NCBI GenBank assembly: GCA_002454975.1
Contig: DKJZ01000053.1
Span: forward strand, 1 to 38,465
Reading direction: 5' to 3'
Length of the DNA stretch: 38,465 bases
From: Hylemonella sp. UBA6679
GTDB lineage: Bacteria > Pseudomonadota > Gammaproteobacteria > Burkholderiales > Burkholderiaceae_C
Part shown: positions 1 through 7,795 of the stretch, in pieces
Layout of the letters: every line of letters starts with the position of its first letter
Position numbering within the stretch: position 1 is the first letter of the stretch
Position numbers and translations under genes: made by a program
The notes under the pieces: generated by a model
What the model was told of the DNA's origin: nothing
What the model saw: only the letters and a program-made list of their open reading frames with translations
The model's database searches: none

Positions 1-1
1 C

Positions 2-1057
2 CGCGCCAACCACCAGGCCCGGGTGCTCGAGCAAGCGCTGCGCAAAGCGCAGATCCCCTACAAGGTCTCGGGTGGGCAAAGTTTTTTTGACAAGGCCGAA
101 ATCAAAGACCTGTGCGGTTGGTTTCGCTTGTGGGTCAACAACGACGACGACCCTGCTTTTTTGCGCGCCATCACCACGCCCAAGCGCGGCATTGGCCACA
201 CCACCTTGCAAACCCTGGGCACCTTTGCCAGCAAGTACAAGCTCAGCCTGTTTGAGGCGTTGTTTTCCAGCAGCCTGCAAAGCGCTTTGCCAGCCAGGGC
301 GGTGGGCAGCCTGCATGAGTTTGGCCGCTACATCAACGACCTGGAGTTCCGCGCCCGCCACACCAACGGCGCTGAAGATGCGCGCGCTTTTTTGAACGAG
401 TGGCTCAAAGACATCGGCTACGAAAAGCATTTGTACGATGGCGAGGACAACGAAAAAGTCGCCGCCGCGCGCTGGACCAACGTGATGGAGTTTTGCGACT
501 GGATGGCCCAACGCTGTGGTGGCGAGATTGACGACGCTTCGGGCGCGACCACCACCACACGAGAGATCAAATCCATGCTGGAGGTGGCGCAAACCATCTC
601 CCTGCTCTCAACCATCAGCGAGCGTGAGCAAGACCAAAACGTGGTGACCCTCTCCACCCTGCACGCCGCCAAAGGCCTGGAGTGGCCCCATGTGATGCTG
701 GTGGGGGTGACCGAAGGCATGCTGCCCTTCAAGCTCGATGACGGTGCTGACAGCCTGGGGGGCTCGCAGCGCGAGCACGAAAGCGCCAATGAAAGCATCG
801 CCCAACGTTTGCAGGAAGAACGCCGGCTCATGTACGTGGGCATCACCCGCGCCAAGCGCACACTGGCCGTGAGTTGGCCGCGCAAGCGCAAAAAAGGGCG
901 TGAGTTGGTGGCGGCCATGCCCAGCCGCTTCATTGCCGAGATGGCCTTGGACACCGCCACCACCAAAGAAGATCCGCGCGAAAAACTGCGTGCCTTGCGC
1001 GCTGAGTTTGCAAAAAAAGCGCAAGACGCCAAAGACGCCGCTGCAGCACAAGGTTAA
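2..1057 (+). CDS. rep: ATP-dependent DNA helicase Rep, C-terminal part (5' truncated by window)
   Basis: This is the 3' part of a superfamily 1A (UvrD/Rep) 3'-to-5' DNA helicase, which helps replication forks past bound proteins. The open frame is already running at base 2, so the true start lies upstream and the GTG at 23 is internal. The first residues (ANHQAR, then a KVSGGQSFFD stretch) match the Rep 2B-domain region. Helicase motif V (STLHAAKGLEW) is encoded near 650-690 and motif VI (YVGITRAKR) near 832-860, with the arginine that senses ATP hydrolysis. The tail after motif VI is short and charged, as in Rep rather than UvrD. Family assignment is firm; the Rep versus UvrD choice is likely but rests on a partial protein. 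The next gene starts 6 bases after the stop. Confidence 0.88.
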   Translation, partial: RANHQARVLEQALRKAQIPYKVSGGQSFFDKAEIKDLCGWFRLWVNNDDDPAFLRAITTPKRGIGHTTLQTLGTFASKYKLSLFEALFSSSLQSALPARAVGSLHEFGRYINDLEFRARHTNGAEDARAFLNEWLKDIGYEKHLYDGEDNEKVAAARWTNVMEFCDWMAQRCGGEIDDASGATTTTREIKSMLEVAQTISLLSTISEREQDQNVVTLSTLHAAKGLEWPHVMLVGVTEGMLPFKLDDGADSLGGSQREHESANESIAQRLQEERRLMYVGITRAKRTLAVSWPRKRKKGRELVAAMPSRFIAEMALDTATTKEDPREKLRALRAEFAKKAQDAKDAAAAQG

Positions 1058-1063
1058 ACCACC

Positions 1064-2065
1064 ATGCTTGCACCACGCCATATTGCTACGCTATTGATAG
1101 CTGTTATGCCATGCGTGGCGTGGTCTGAGGCGGTTTTTAAGGCTTTGCCCCCTGAAACCACAAGCACGCACAACACAGCAAACCCAGGCGATTGCCGCAG
1201 CGCCTCAAGCTCTACCCTCTCGAAATTCTGGGAACTCGAAGACGCCAGTGACTGCGGGCGCTTCAACATCCGGGGCTACCGCCCGATCAGCCTGTCGGTG
1301 GTGGCGGCAGATGCTGTCAACCGAAGCCCAAGCTCTGAAGCTGCGGGTCACAGCGCCACCAGCAACACGCCTTACCAGACGCAGGAGATGCGTATCCAAC
1401 TCTCGGTGCGCACCAAAATCGGCCAGGGCCTGGTGAACCCAGGCCTTGGACGCGACTCGCTGTGGTTTGCATACAGTCAGCAGTCGTATTGGCAGGTGTT
1501 CACCGCCGACATGTCTCGGCCTTTTCGAACCACCGACCACGAGCCTGAACTCATCTACATTGTGCCCACCGACGCGCCACTCCCCGGGGGCTGGCGGCTG
1601 CGTTACAGCGGCCTGAGTTTGAACCACCAGTCCAACGGGCAAAGTCTGCCTCTGTCGCGCAGCTGGAACCGTGTGATTGCCATGGCCGGCATGGAAAAAA
1701 ACAACTGGGTGCTCAGCGGTAAGTTCTGGCAGCGCGTGCCCGAGTCGGCTGAAAATGACGACAACCCTGGCATTGAAAACTGGGTCGGGCGCGCGGAGTT
1801 GAACGCGGGCTGGCGCTTGAATACCGACAACACCTTGGGTCTGACCGTGCGCAGCCCGCTGGCCGGCTCGGACCGTGGCTCCTGGCGCTTGGACTGGTTC
1901 AAGGCTCTGGGCAACAGCAACACCCCTCGCCCGGAACTGGACCAGGCACGCAGTGGCGCCTTGCGCCTGCATGTCCAGCTCTTCAGCGGTTATGGCGACA
2001 CCCTCTTGGACTACAACCACCGCCGTACCTTGCTCAGCGTGGGGCTGAGTTTGGTGGATTGGTAA
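1064..2065 (+). CDS. pldA: Outer-membrane phospholipase A (OMPLA)
   Basis: The 333-residue protein is an outer-membrane beta-barrel phospholipase A that hydrolyses misplaced phospholipids in the outer leaflet. An N-terminal Sec signal peptide (about residues 1-21, hydrophobic core ATLLIAVMPCVAW) is followed by a long variable segment and then the barrel. The catalytic signature NHQSNGQ...SRSWNR is complete: His188, Ser190 and Asn202 correspond to the known OMPLA His-Ser-Asn triad. The length is somewhat above the E. coli enzyme because of the N-terminal extension. The start at 1064 lies 6 bases after rep. The gene converges on the Lrp-family gene with only 4 bases between stops. Part of the signal peptide is encoded by an AT-rich stretch that resembles an interspersed repeat (see findings). 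Confidence 0.9.
   Translation: MLAPRHIATLLIAVMPCVAWSEAVFKALPPETTSTHNTANPGDCRSASSSTLSKFWELEDASDCGRFNIRGYRPISLSVVAADAVNRSPSSEAAGHSATSNTPYQTQEMRIQLSVRTKIGQGLVNPGLGRDSLWFAYSQQSYWQVFTADMSRPFRTTDHEPELIYIVPTDAPLPGGWRLRYSGLSLNHQSNGQSLPLSRSWNRVIAMAGMEKNNWVLSGKFWQRVPESAENDDNPGIENWVGRAELNAGWRLNTDNTLGLTVRSPLAGSDRGSWRLDWFKALGNSNTPRPELDQARSGALRLHVQLFSGYGDTLLDYNHRRTLLSVGLSLVDW
1079..1110. repeat. AT-rich palindromic patch within the pldA signal-peptide coding region
   Basis: The stretch contains GCTATTGATAGC (1090-1101), an imperfect palindrome, in an otherwise GC-rich gene. A related ATTGATAGCA occurs at 15331-15340 inside rfbD. I recall similar short GCTATT...ATAGC elements scattered in Comamonadaceae genomes, but cannot confirm membership here. 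Confidence 0.3.
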
Positions 2066-2069
2066 GCGC

Positions 2070-2528
2070 CTACAGCGGCAGCGCGGTTTTGTAGCGCACC
2101 TGTTTCAAGGCAAAGCTGGAGCGGATTTTTTCCACCCCATGAATGGGGGTGAGGCGCTCTAAGATGAACTTCTCCAGCGCGCCCATGTCAGCCACCACCA
2201 CGCGGATGAGGTAGTCCGAGTCACCCGTCATCAGGTAGCACTCCATGACCTCGTCTTGCTCGGCGATGCGCTGCTCGAAATCGGCCAGCGCTTGTTTGCT
2301 TTGGGTTTTGAGGCTGATGTTGATGAACACATTCAGGCCCAGCCCCAGCTTGGCCGCGTTGACCAGGGCCACATAGCGGCTGATCACGTCTGCACGCTCC
2401 AAAGCCTTGACCCGTGCCAAGCACGGCGAGGGGGAAAGGTGCACCAGCTTGGCCAGCGCCACGTTAGAGAGCGCCCCATCGGCCTGCAGGGCCTGCAAAA
2501 TTCGCAGGTCGATCGCATCGAGTTGCAT
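2070..2528 (-). CDS. Lrp/AsnC-family transcriptional regulator (MdeR-like by context)
   Basis: This 152-residue protein has the Lrp/AsnC architecture: an N-terminal winged helix-turn-helix (about residues 5-50, recognition region SNVALAKLVHLSPSPCLARV) and a C-terminal RAM ligand-binding domain (about 65-145, with the typical GDSDYLI segment after a DEVMECYLMTG strand). Lrp proteins bind amino acids and form octamers on DNA. The gene is divergent from the AceE/MdeB-like E1 gene, with a shared upstream region holding a 14-bp inverted repeat. In Pseudomonas putida the Lrp-type MdeR controls the methionine-catabolic mdeAB operon, so control of the neighbouring E1 gene is a reasonable inference. 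The ATG at 2528 gives a normal Lrp N terminus (MQLDAIDLRIL). Confidence 0.88.
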   Translation of the reverse strand: MQLDAIDLRILQALQADGALSNVALAKLVHLSPSPCLARVKALERADVISRYVALVNAAKLGLGLNVFINISLKTQSKQALADFEQRIAEQDEVMECYLMTGDSDYLIRVVVADMGALEKFILERLTPIHGVEKIRSSFALKQVRYKTALPL

Positions 2529-2557
2529 AAGAACAATATGTCGTTAATTGAAGTTTC

Positions 2558-2614
2558 GTGAAATTTTATGCCGCCAAACCACGGTTTAGCTTGATATAAA
2601 GCATGAAATTTCAC
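2558..2614. promoter_or_regulatory. Candidate Lrp operator: 14-bp inverted repeat in the divergent lrp/E1 region
   Basis: GTGAAATTTTATGC (2558-2571) and GCATGAAATTTCAC (2601-2614) are inverted copies with one mismatch in 14 and centres 43 bp apart, about four helical turns. The right copy also contains the perfect palindrome TGAAATTTCA. A TATAAA hexamer (2595-2600) that could be a -10 element for the rightward gene lies beside the right arm, but no good -35 is seen. Paired A/T-rich sites in phase suit an Lrp-family octamer. The role is inferred. Confidence 0.55.
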
Positions 2615-2684
2615 TGCTGCACGGGTAGAGTGCATGTGTTGCTGGCACCTGCTTGCCAGCCCTCCAACCCACTGCCAGCCCTGC

Positions 2685-5339
2685 ATGTTCAACGACCTCG
2701 CCGCCCTTTTGCAACACGACACCGACCCCGAAGAAACCGCCGAATGGCGCGACGCCTTTGCCGCCTTGGTGCAAGCCCAAGGCCCTCAGCGCGCACGCCA
2801 CATCTTGAGCGAGTTGGCGCACCTGGCACGCACCCAGCGCGTGGGCTGGCAGCCTGAGCTCAACACCCCTTACCAAAACACGATTGCCGCGCAAGACCAG
2901 GCCGACTTCCCTGGCGACTTGGCGATGGAAGAGCGCTTGGCGTCATTGATGCGCTGGAACGCACTGGCCATGGTGGTGCGCGCCAACCAGGCTTATGGTG
3001 AGTTGGGCGGGCACATTGCCAGCTACGCCAGCGTGGCCGATTTGTTTGAAACCGGCTACCACCATTTCTTCCGCGCACGTGAAGGCTTGGGCGATGGTCA
3101 ACACCGCGGCGACCTGGTGTTCTTCCAGCCCCACAGCGCACCAGGCGTGTACGCCCGCGCCTACCTGGAAGGCCGCTTGACCGAACAAGACCTGATGCAC
3201 TACCGCCAGGAAATCACCGCGCCTTACCAGGGCGAAGCAGGTGCTGCACGCGGCTTAAGCAGCTACCCGCACCCCTGGCTGATGCCCGATTTCTGGCAGT
3301 TCCCCACCGGCTCGATGGGCATTGGCCCCATCAGCTCGATCTACCACGCGCGCTTCATGCGCTACCTCACGCACCGCGGCTTGCTGGACTGCGAAGGCCG
3401 CAATGCCTCAGGCGAACGCGCCGCAACGCGTCGCGTGTGGGGCGTGTTTGGCGACGGCGAGATGGACGAGCCCGAGAGCATGAGCGCGCTGACCCTGGCT
3501 GCGCGCGAAAAACTCGACAACCTGGTGTGGGTGGTCAACTGCAACTTGCAACGCTTAGATGGCCCGGTGCGCGGCAATGGCCGCATCATCGACGAGTTGG
3601 AAAAACTCTTTGCCGGTGCGGGCTGGAACGTCATCAAGTTGGTGTGGGGCAGCGACTGGGACGGCCTGTTTGCACGCGACACCACCGGCGCACTCACCCG
3701 CGCGTTCGCCAACACGGTGGATGGGCAAATGCAAACCTTCGCAGCCAAAGACGGGCGCTTCAACCGCGACACTTTCTTCGGTCAAAACGAAGAGCTCGCC
3801 CGCCTGGTGCAGGGCATGACCGATGAGCAGATCGACCGCCTCAAACGCGGCGGCCATGACATCGTGAAAATCCACGCCGCCTATGCGGCTGCGGCCAAGC
3901 ACACCGGCCAGCCCACGGTGATTTTGGCGCACACCAAAAAAGGCTACGGTATGGGGAGCGCCGGTCAGGGCAAGATGACCACGCACTCGCACAAGAAGTT
4001 CGATGAGACCGACCTGATTGCGTACCGCAACCGCTTCAACCTGCCGTTGACCGACGAGCAGGCCACCGGCTTGGCGTTTTACAAACCTGCGCCCGACAGC
4101 CCCGAAATTCAGTACCTGCAGCAAAAGCGCCAAGCCCTGGGCGGCTACCTGCCCAAGCGCGAAACCACCGCCGAGGTGGTGAACGTGCCGGCCATTGAGA
4201 GCTATGCGCAGTTCGCGCTGCAGGCTGACGGCAAAGACATGAGCACCACGATGGCCTTTGTGCGCATGCTGGGCAACTTGCTCAAAGAACAAGGCTTGGG
4301 CCAACGCATTGTGCCCATCGTGGCCGACGAAGCGCGAACCTTTGGCATGGCCAACTTGTTCAAGCAGGTGGGCATTTATTCGAGTGTGGGCCAGCGTTAC
4401 GCACCTGAAGACATCGGCTCGGTGCTGAGCTACCGCGAAGCCATGGACGGCCAAATTTTGGAAGAAGGCATCAGCGAAGCCGGGGCGATTGCCAGTTGGA
4501 CGGCTGCAGCCACCAGCTACAGCGTGCATGGCTTGGCCATGTTGCCCTTCTACATTTACTACTCGATGTTTGGTTTCCAGCGCGTGGGCGATGCCATCTG
4601 GGCCGCTGCCGACCAACGCTCACGCGGCTTCCTGATTGGCGCGACCTCCGGTCGCACCACCCTGGGCGGCGAAGGCTTGCAACACCAAGACGGCAGCAGC
4701 CATTTGGTGGCAGCCACCATCCCCAACTGCAAGGCGCATGACCCCGCGTTTGCGGGAGAGCTGGCCGTCATCATGGACGCGGGCATGCGCGAGATGATGG
4801 TGGAACAACGTGATGTGTTTTATTACATCACCACCATGAACGAGAACTACGCCCAGCCCTCGCTGCCCGAAGGTGTGGCGGCAGATGTGCTGCGCGGTTG
4901 CTACAAAATCAAGAGCGCTTCAGCCAATTCTGGCAATGTCCAAAGCCATGACAAGCATGTCACGCTGATGGGCTCCGGCGCTATTCTCACTGAAGTTTTG
5001 CAAGCTGCCGAGTTGCTCAGCGCGCGAGGCATCAGCAGCGATGTGTTCAGCGTCACGAGCTGGAGCGAGTTGGCGCGTGATGGCGTGGCTAGCGAAACAT
5101 CGGGCGCTACACCTTTTGTAGCGCAGCAACTCGCCAACAGCCAAGGCCCCATCATCGCAGCGACCGACTATGTGCGCGCGGTACCCGAAACGGTGCGAGC
5201 CTATGTGCCTGAAGGCCGGCGCCTGCGCACCTTGGGGACCGACGGCTTTGGTCGCAGTGACACCCGCGCGGCCCTGCGCCAGTACTTCCAGGTGGACGCG
5301 CAAGCGATTGCCCAAGCGGCCATCAAGGCCTTAGGCTAA
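2685..5339 (+). CDS. AceE-like 2-oxoacid dehydrogenase E1 component, probable MdeB-type (2-oxobutyrate) enzyme
   Basis: This large homodimeric-type E1 subunit (884 residues from this start) uses thiamine diphosphate to decarboxylate a 2-oxoacid and pass the acyl group to a lipoyl E2. It has the AceE hallmarks: GDGEMDEPES at residues 256-265 followed by an NCNLQRLDGPV segment (ThDP/Mg site), AHTKKGYGMG, EEGISEAGA and the C-terminal GTDGFGRSDTR. It differs from housekeeping AceE by a shorter loop before TPFVAQQ and by ending soon after the final VDAQAIAQAA helix, without the usual C-terminal tail. There is no E2 or E3 gene nearby and an Lrp gene is divergent. This matches the MdeB-type paralogue family, which acts on 2-oxobutyrate from methionine breakdown. 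An upstream ATG at 2634 would add 17 cysteine-rich residues and seems less likely; neither start has a strong ribosome site. Confidence 0.8.
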   Translation: MFNDLAALLQHDTDPEETAEWRDAFAALVQAQGPQRARHILSELAHLARTQRVGWQPELNTPYQNTIAAQDQADFPGDLAMEERLASLMRWNALAMVVRANQAYGELGGHIASYASVADLFETGYHHFFRAREGLGDGQHRGDLVFFQPHSAPGVYARAYLEGRLTEQDLMHYRQEITAPYQGEAGAARGLSSYPHPWLMPDFWQFPTGSMGIGPISSIYHARFMRYLTHRGLLDCEGRNASGERAATRRVWGVFGDGEMDEPESMSALTLAAREKLDNLVWVVNCNLQRLDGPVRGNGRIIDELEKLFAGAGWNVIKLVWGSDWDGLFARDTTGALTRAFANTVDGQMQTFAAKDGRFNRDTFFGQNEELARLVQGMTDEQIDRLKRGGHDIVKIHAAYAAAAKHTGQPTVILAHTKKGYGMGSAGQGKMTTHSHKKFDETDLIAYRNRFNLPLTDEQATGLAFYKPAPDSPEIQYLQQKRQALGGYLPKRETTAEVVNVPAIESYAQFALQADGKDMSTTMAFVRMLGNLLKEQGLGQRIVPIVADEARTFGMANLFKQVGIYSSVGQRYAPEDIGSVLSYREAMDGQILEEGISEAGAIASWTAAATSYSVHGLAMLPFYIYYSMFGFQRVGDAIWAAADQRSRGFLIGATSGRTTLGGEGLQHQDGSSHLVAATIPNCKAHDPAFAGELAVIMDAGMREMMVEQRDVFYYITTMNENYAQPSLPEGVAADVLRGCYKIKSASANSGNVQSHDKHVTLMGSGAILTEVLQAAELLSARGISSDVFSVTSWSELARDGVASETSGATPFVAQQLANSQGPIIAATDYVRAVPETVRAYVPEGRRLRTLGTDGFGRSDTRAALRQYFQVDAQAIAQAAIKALG
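5104..5124. repeat. Perfect 8-bp stem hairpin inside the E1 gene
   Basis: GCGCTACA (5104-5111), a 5-base loop, then TGTAGCGC (5117-5124) form a perfect inverted repeat in the coding sequence. It falls in the loop that differs from housekeeping AceE proteins. Confidence 0.4.
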
Positions 5340-5436
5340 GCCACCGCTTACAGCGTTAAGACGGCATGCACTGAGCGTCAGGTTGTTGCTTAGGGTTGTG
5401 CGGCTGATAAGCCTTGGGCAAGAGGCCTGAACGCCT

Positions 5437-7692
5437 TCAGCTTTTGAGTTGCAGAGGCAACTCACGCAGTCGCTGGCCGGTGAGCACAAACACCGCGTTG
5501 GTCACTGCTGGCGCTATCGGCGGTAAGCCCGGCTCGCCCACGCCTTCTGGGGGCGCACTGCTGGGCATCACATGGGTGCTCACCTGCGGCATGTGCGCCA
5601 TGCGCAGCACCGAGTAGTCGTGGAAGTTGCTTTGTTGCACCTGGCCTTTGTCGATGTCGATGCGGCCCCACAACGCTGCACTCAAGCCCATGGCCACGGA
5701 GCCTTCCATTTGCTGCGCAATGGTCAGCGGGTTGATGGCCAAGCCGCAGTCGATCACACAGGTCACGCGGTGCACGCGGATCTCACCCTCCTGGACGGAC
5801 ACCTCGGCCACCTGTGCCACCACCGAGCCAAAGCTTTCATGCAAGGCCACACCGCGCGCCACGGGCGCGCCGTCGATGGCCGACAGTGGCTGGCCCCATC
5901 CAGATTCTTTGGCAGCACGCTCGAGTACCGCGCGCTGGCGCGGGTGGTTTTGCAGCAGCGCCAGGCGGTAAGCCACGGGGTCTTGCTTAGCGGCATGGGC
6001 GCACTCGTCCAAAAAACTTTCTTTGAAAAACGCCTGGTGCGAATGCCCCACGCTGCGCCAAAAGCCCACAGGCACGGGCAGGTCCACCGTCACGTGGCCC
6101 ACGCGCACATGGGGAAACTCGTAAGCCTGGTCGAACGCTCCTTCAGCCGTGGTTTTGTCTGGCCCCATGCCGGGCAGCCCAGTGGTGCGTGGCAAAAAGC
6201 CCGGCACGATGGCTTGGCCTGCCGAGGTGTTGCGCCACGCAGCCACTTGGCCAGTGCCGTCCAACGCAGCCTCAAAGCGCGAGACGCATGCCGGGCGGTA
6301 AAAGTCGTGGCGCGTGTCGTCTTCGCGCGACCAGACCAGTTGCACTGGCTTGCCCGCAAACGCTTTGGCCACTGCGGCCGCTTGGGCGACAAAGTCCACC
6401 TCCAGCCGCCGACCAAAACCGCCCCCCAGGTAGGTGAGCTCGACCTGCACCTTGTCTTCGTCCAGCCCCAAAACCTTGGCCGCTGCGCGACGCGCCAAGC
6501 CAGGCACTTGGGTGGGCGCCCACACAGTTGCACTTTGGCCAGTGGCGTTGTATTGCACCGTGCAGTTCATGGGCTCTAAGGTGGCGTGGGCCAAATAGGG
6601 CGCGCTGTAATTTGCTTTGAGCACGCGCTCTGATTTTTGGAGCACACCAGCCACATCGCCCTTGGCCCAGTAGGCAAAACCACCCTCATCCAGGGCTTTG
6701 CTGAGCGTTTGCATGATCTGCGGCGTGGACACGCTGCTCATGGCCGCGTCTTTGAACGTCACCTCCAAGGCGCGCGCAGCTTGCATGGCTGCCCAGGTGC
6801 TGTTGGCCACCACGGCCACTGCACCGCTGCCGCCGTGCAAGGCGGGCAAGGTGACCACGCCTTGCACGCCAGGCATGGCTTTAGCTGCACGGTCGTTCAC
6901 GGTGGCCACCTCGGCGCCACGCACGGGGGCCAAGCGCAAGGCTGCAAACAGCAAGCCCGGCGGTCGCACATCCATGCCAAACAGCGCTGTGCCATTGCTC
7001 TTGGCTGGCACGTCGTCACGCCTTTGGGGCTGGCCAATGAGCTTGAACTCAGACGACGCTTTAAGCCGGTAGTTGGCAGCGGGCTGGGGCGCGTTACCCA
7101 GCAACGCCACCACCTCACCGAGCTGCAGGGTCTGGGTGGGGCCTTTGAACACACCCGCCTCGACCCGCACTTGCTCAGGCTTCAGACCCCAATGCTGCGC
7201 GGCGGCCTGCACCAGGGTGGCACGGGTGATGGCAGCGGCTTCGCGCAGGGGCTCCCACATGTCTTTCACGCTGGAGGAGCCACCGGTCATCATCAAACCC
7301 ATTTGGCGCATCACGCTGCGCATGACCCAGCGCACACTGCGCGCCAAGCTGCCCTGGTCGTCGGGGCGGAACGGCACGCCATCGGCCATGGCGGCCACAT
7401 TGCCGTACAGCGGGTCGATGGGGGCGTTTTCCCAGCGCATCTGCGCCCAGTTGGCGTCCATCTCTTCGGCCACCAGCATCATCAGCGCGGTGTGCACACC
7501 CTGCCCCATGTCAGATTTGCCCATCACCACGGTGATGGTGCTGTCACGGCCCACCTTCACCCAGCCGTTGAGGGCCACCTGGTTGGGGTTGGGTGCAAAG
7601 CGCGTGCTGCGCAACTGTTGGCGCGCTGGGCTGGCGCAGCCCACTAAAAAACTGCTGCCAACCATGGCGGCGATGAAGGTGCGGCGTTGCAT
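5437..7692 (-). CDS. Xanthine-dehydrogenase-family molybdopterin-binding subunit (IorB-like), signal-bearing
   Basis: The 751-residue protein is the large molybdenum-cofactor subunit of a periplasmic aldehyde/isoquinoline-oxidoreductase-type hydroxylase. The N terminus reads RRTF, a hydrophobic run and LVGCAS, so it may be exported by Tat and/or lipidated at Cys19. A first MoCo-binding segment (about 40-190), an a/b hammerhead domain (about 220-315) and the main MoCo-binding domains follow. The GGGFGR cofactor motif is at 423-428, and the catalytic glutamate is Glu720 in VGEPGLPP. Such enzymes normally need a [2Fe-2S] small subunit and often a cytochrome; neither is present in this window. 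It is divergent from the Rieske oxygenase operon, with about 100 bases between starts. The substrate cannot be read from the sequence. Confidence 0.85.
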   Translation of the reverse strand: MQRRTFIAAMVGSSFLVGCASPARQQLRSTRFAPNPNQVALNGWVKVGRDSTITVVMGKSDMGQGVHTALMMLVAEEMDANWAQMRWENAPIDPLYGNVAAMADGVPFRPDDQGSLARSVRWVMRSVMRQMGLMMTGGSSSVKDMWEPLREAAAITRATLVQAAAQHWGLKPEQVRVEAGVFKGPTQTLQLGEVVALLGNAPQPAANYRLKASSEFKLIGQPQRRDDVPAKSNGTALFGMDVRPPGLLFAALRLAPVRGAEVATVNDRAAKAMPGVQGVVTLPALHGGSGAVAVVANSTWAAMQAARALEVTFKDAAMSSVSTPQIMQTLSKALDEGGFAYWAKGDVAGVLQKSERVLKANYSAPYLAHATLEPMNCTVQYNATGQSATVWAPTQVPGLARRAAAKVLGLDEDKVQVELTYLGGGFGRRLEVDFVAQAAAVAKAFAGKPVQLVWSREDDTRHDFYRPACVSRFEAALDGTGQVAAWRNTSAGQAIVPGFLPRTTGLPGMGPDKTTAEGAFDQAYEFPHVRVGHVTVDLPVPVGFWRSVGHSHQAFFKESFLDECAHAAKQDPVAYRLALLQNHPRQRAVLERAAKESGWGQPLSAIDGAPVARGVALHESFGSVVAQVAEVSVQEGEIRVHRVTCVIDCGLAINPLTIAQQMEGSVAMGLSAALWGRIDIDKGQVQQSNFHDYSVLRMAHMPQVSTHVMPSSAPPEGVGEPGLPPIAPAVTNAVFVLTGQRLRELPLQLKS

Positions 7693-7719
7693 GGGGTGTC
7701 CTTGTTGTGGAGGTGTTGT

Positions 7720-7753
7720 ATCAGAAAGCAGCCACCCCCAGGCTTTCCCTGAT
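7720..7753. promoter_or_regulatory. Imperfect inverted repeat between the Mo-hydroxylase and Rieske oxygenase genes
   Basis: ATCAG-AAAGC (7720-7729) and GCTTT-CC-CTGAT (7742-7753) pair as ten bases with a two-base bulge in the divergent promoter region. This could be an operator or a leader hairpin. No dedicated regulator gene is adjacent. Confidence 0.3.
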
Positions 7754-7795
7754 CAAGGCTGGTCTTTGTGCACACCGAAGTTGGCAGGTTTTATG

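Noticed and set aside
5340..5436. Possible terminator between the E1 gene and the Mo-hydroxylase gene
   Set aside because: Only very short, weak stems are seen and no T-tract follows on either strand.
5572..6579. 335-residue open frame on the plus strand opposite the Mo-hydroxylase gene
   Set aside because: It is the antisense shadow of a well-supported gene, rich in His, Arg, Gly and Ala with no recognisable domain.
7073..7795. Upstream extension of the Rieske alpha-subunit frame
   Set aside because: The extension runs antisense through the Mo-hydroxylase gene; family N termini and an AGG ribosome site support a start at 7793-7805.
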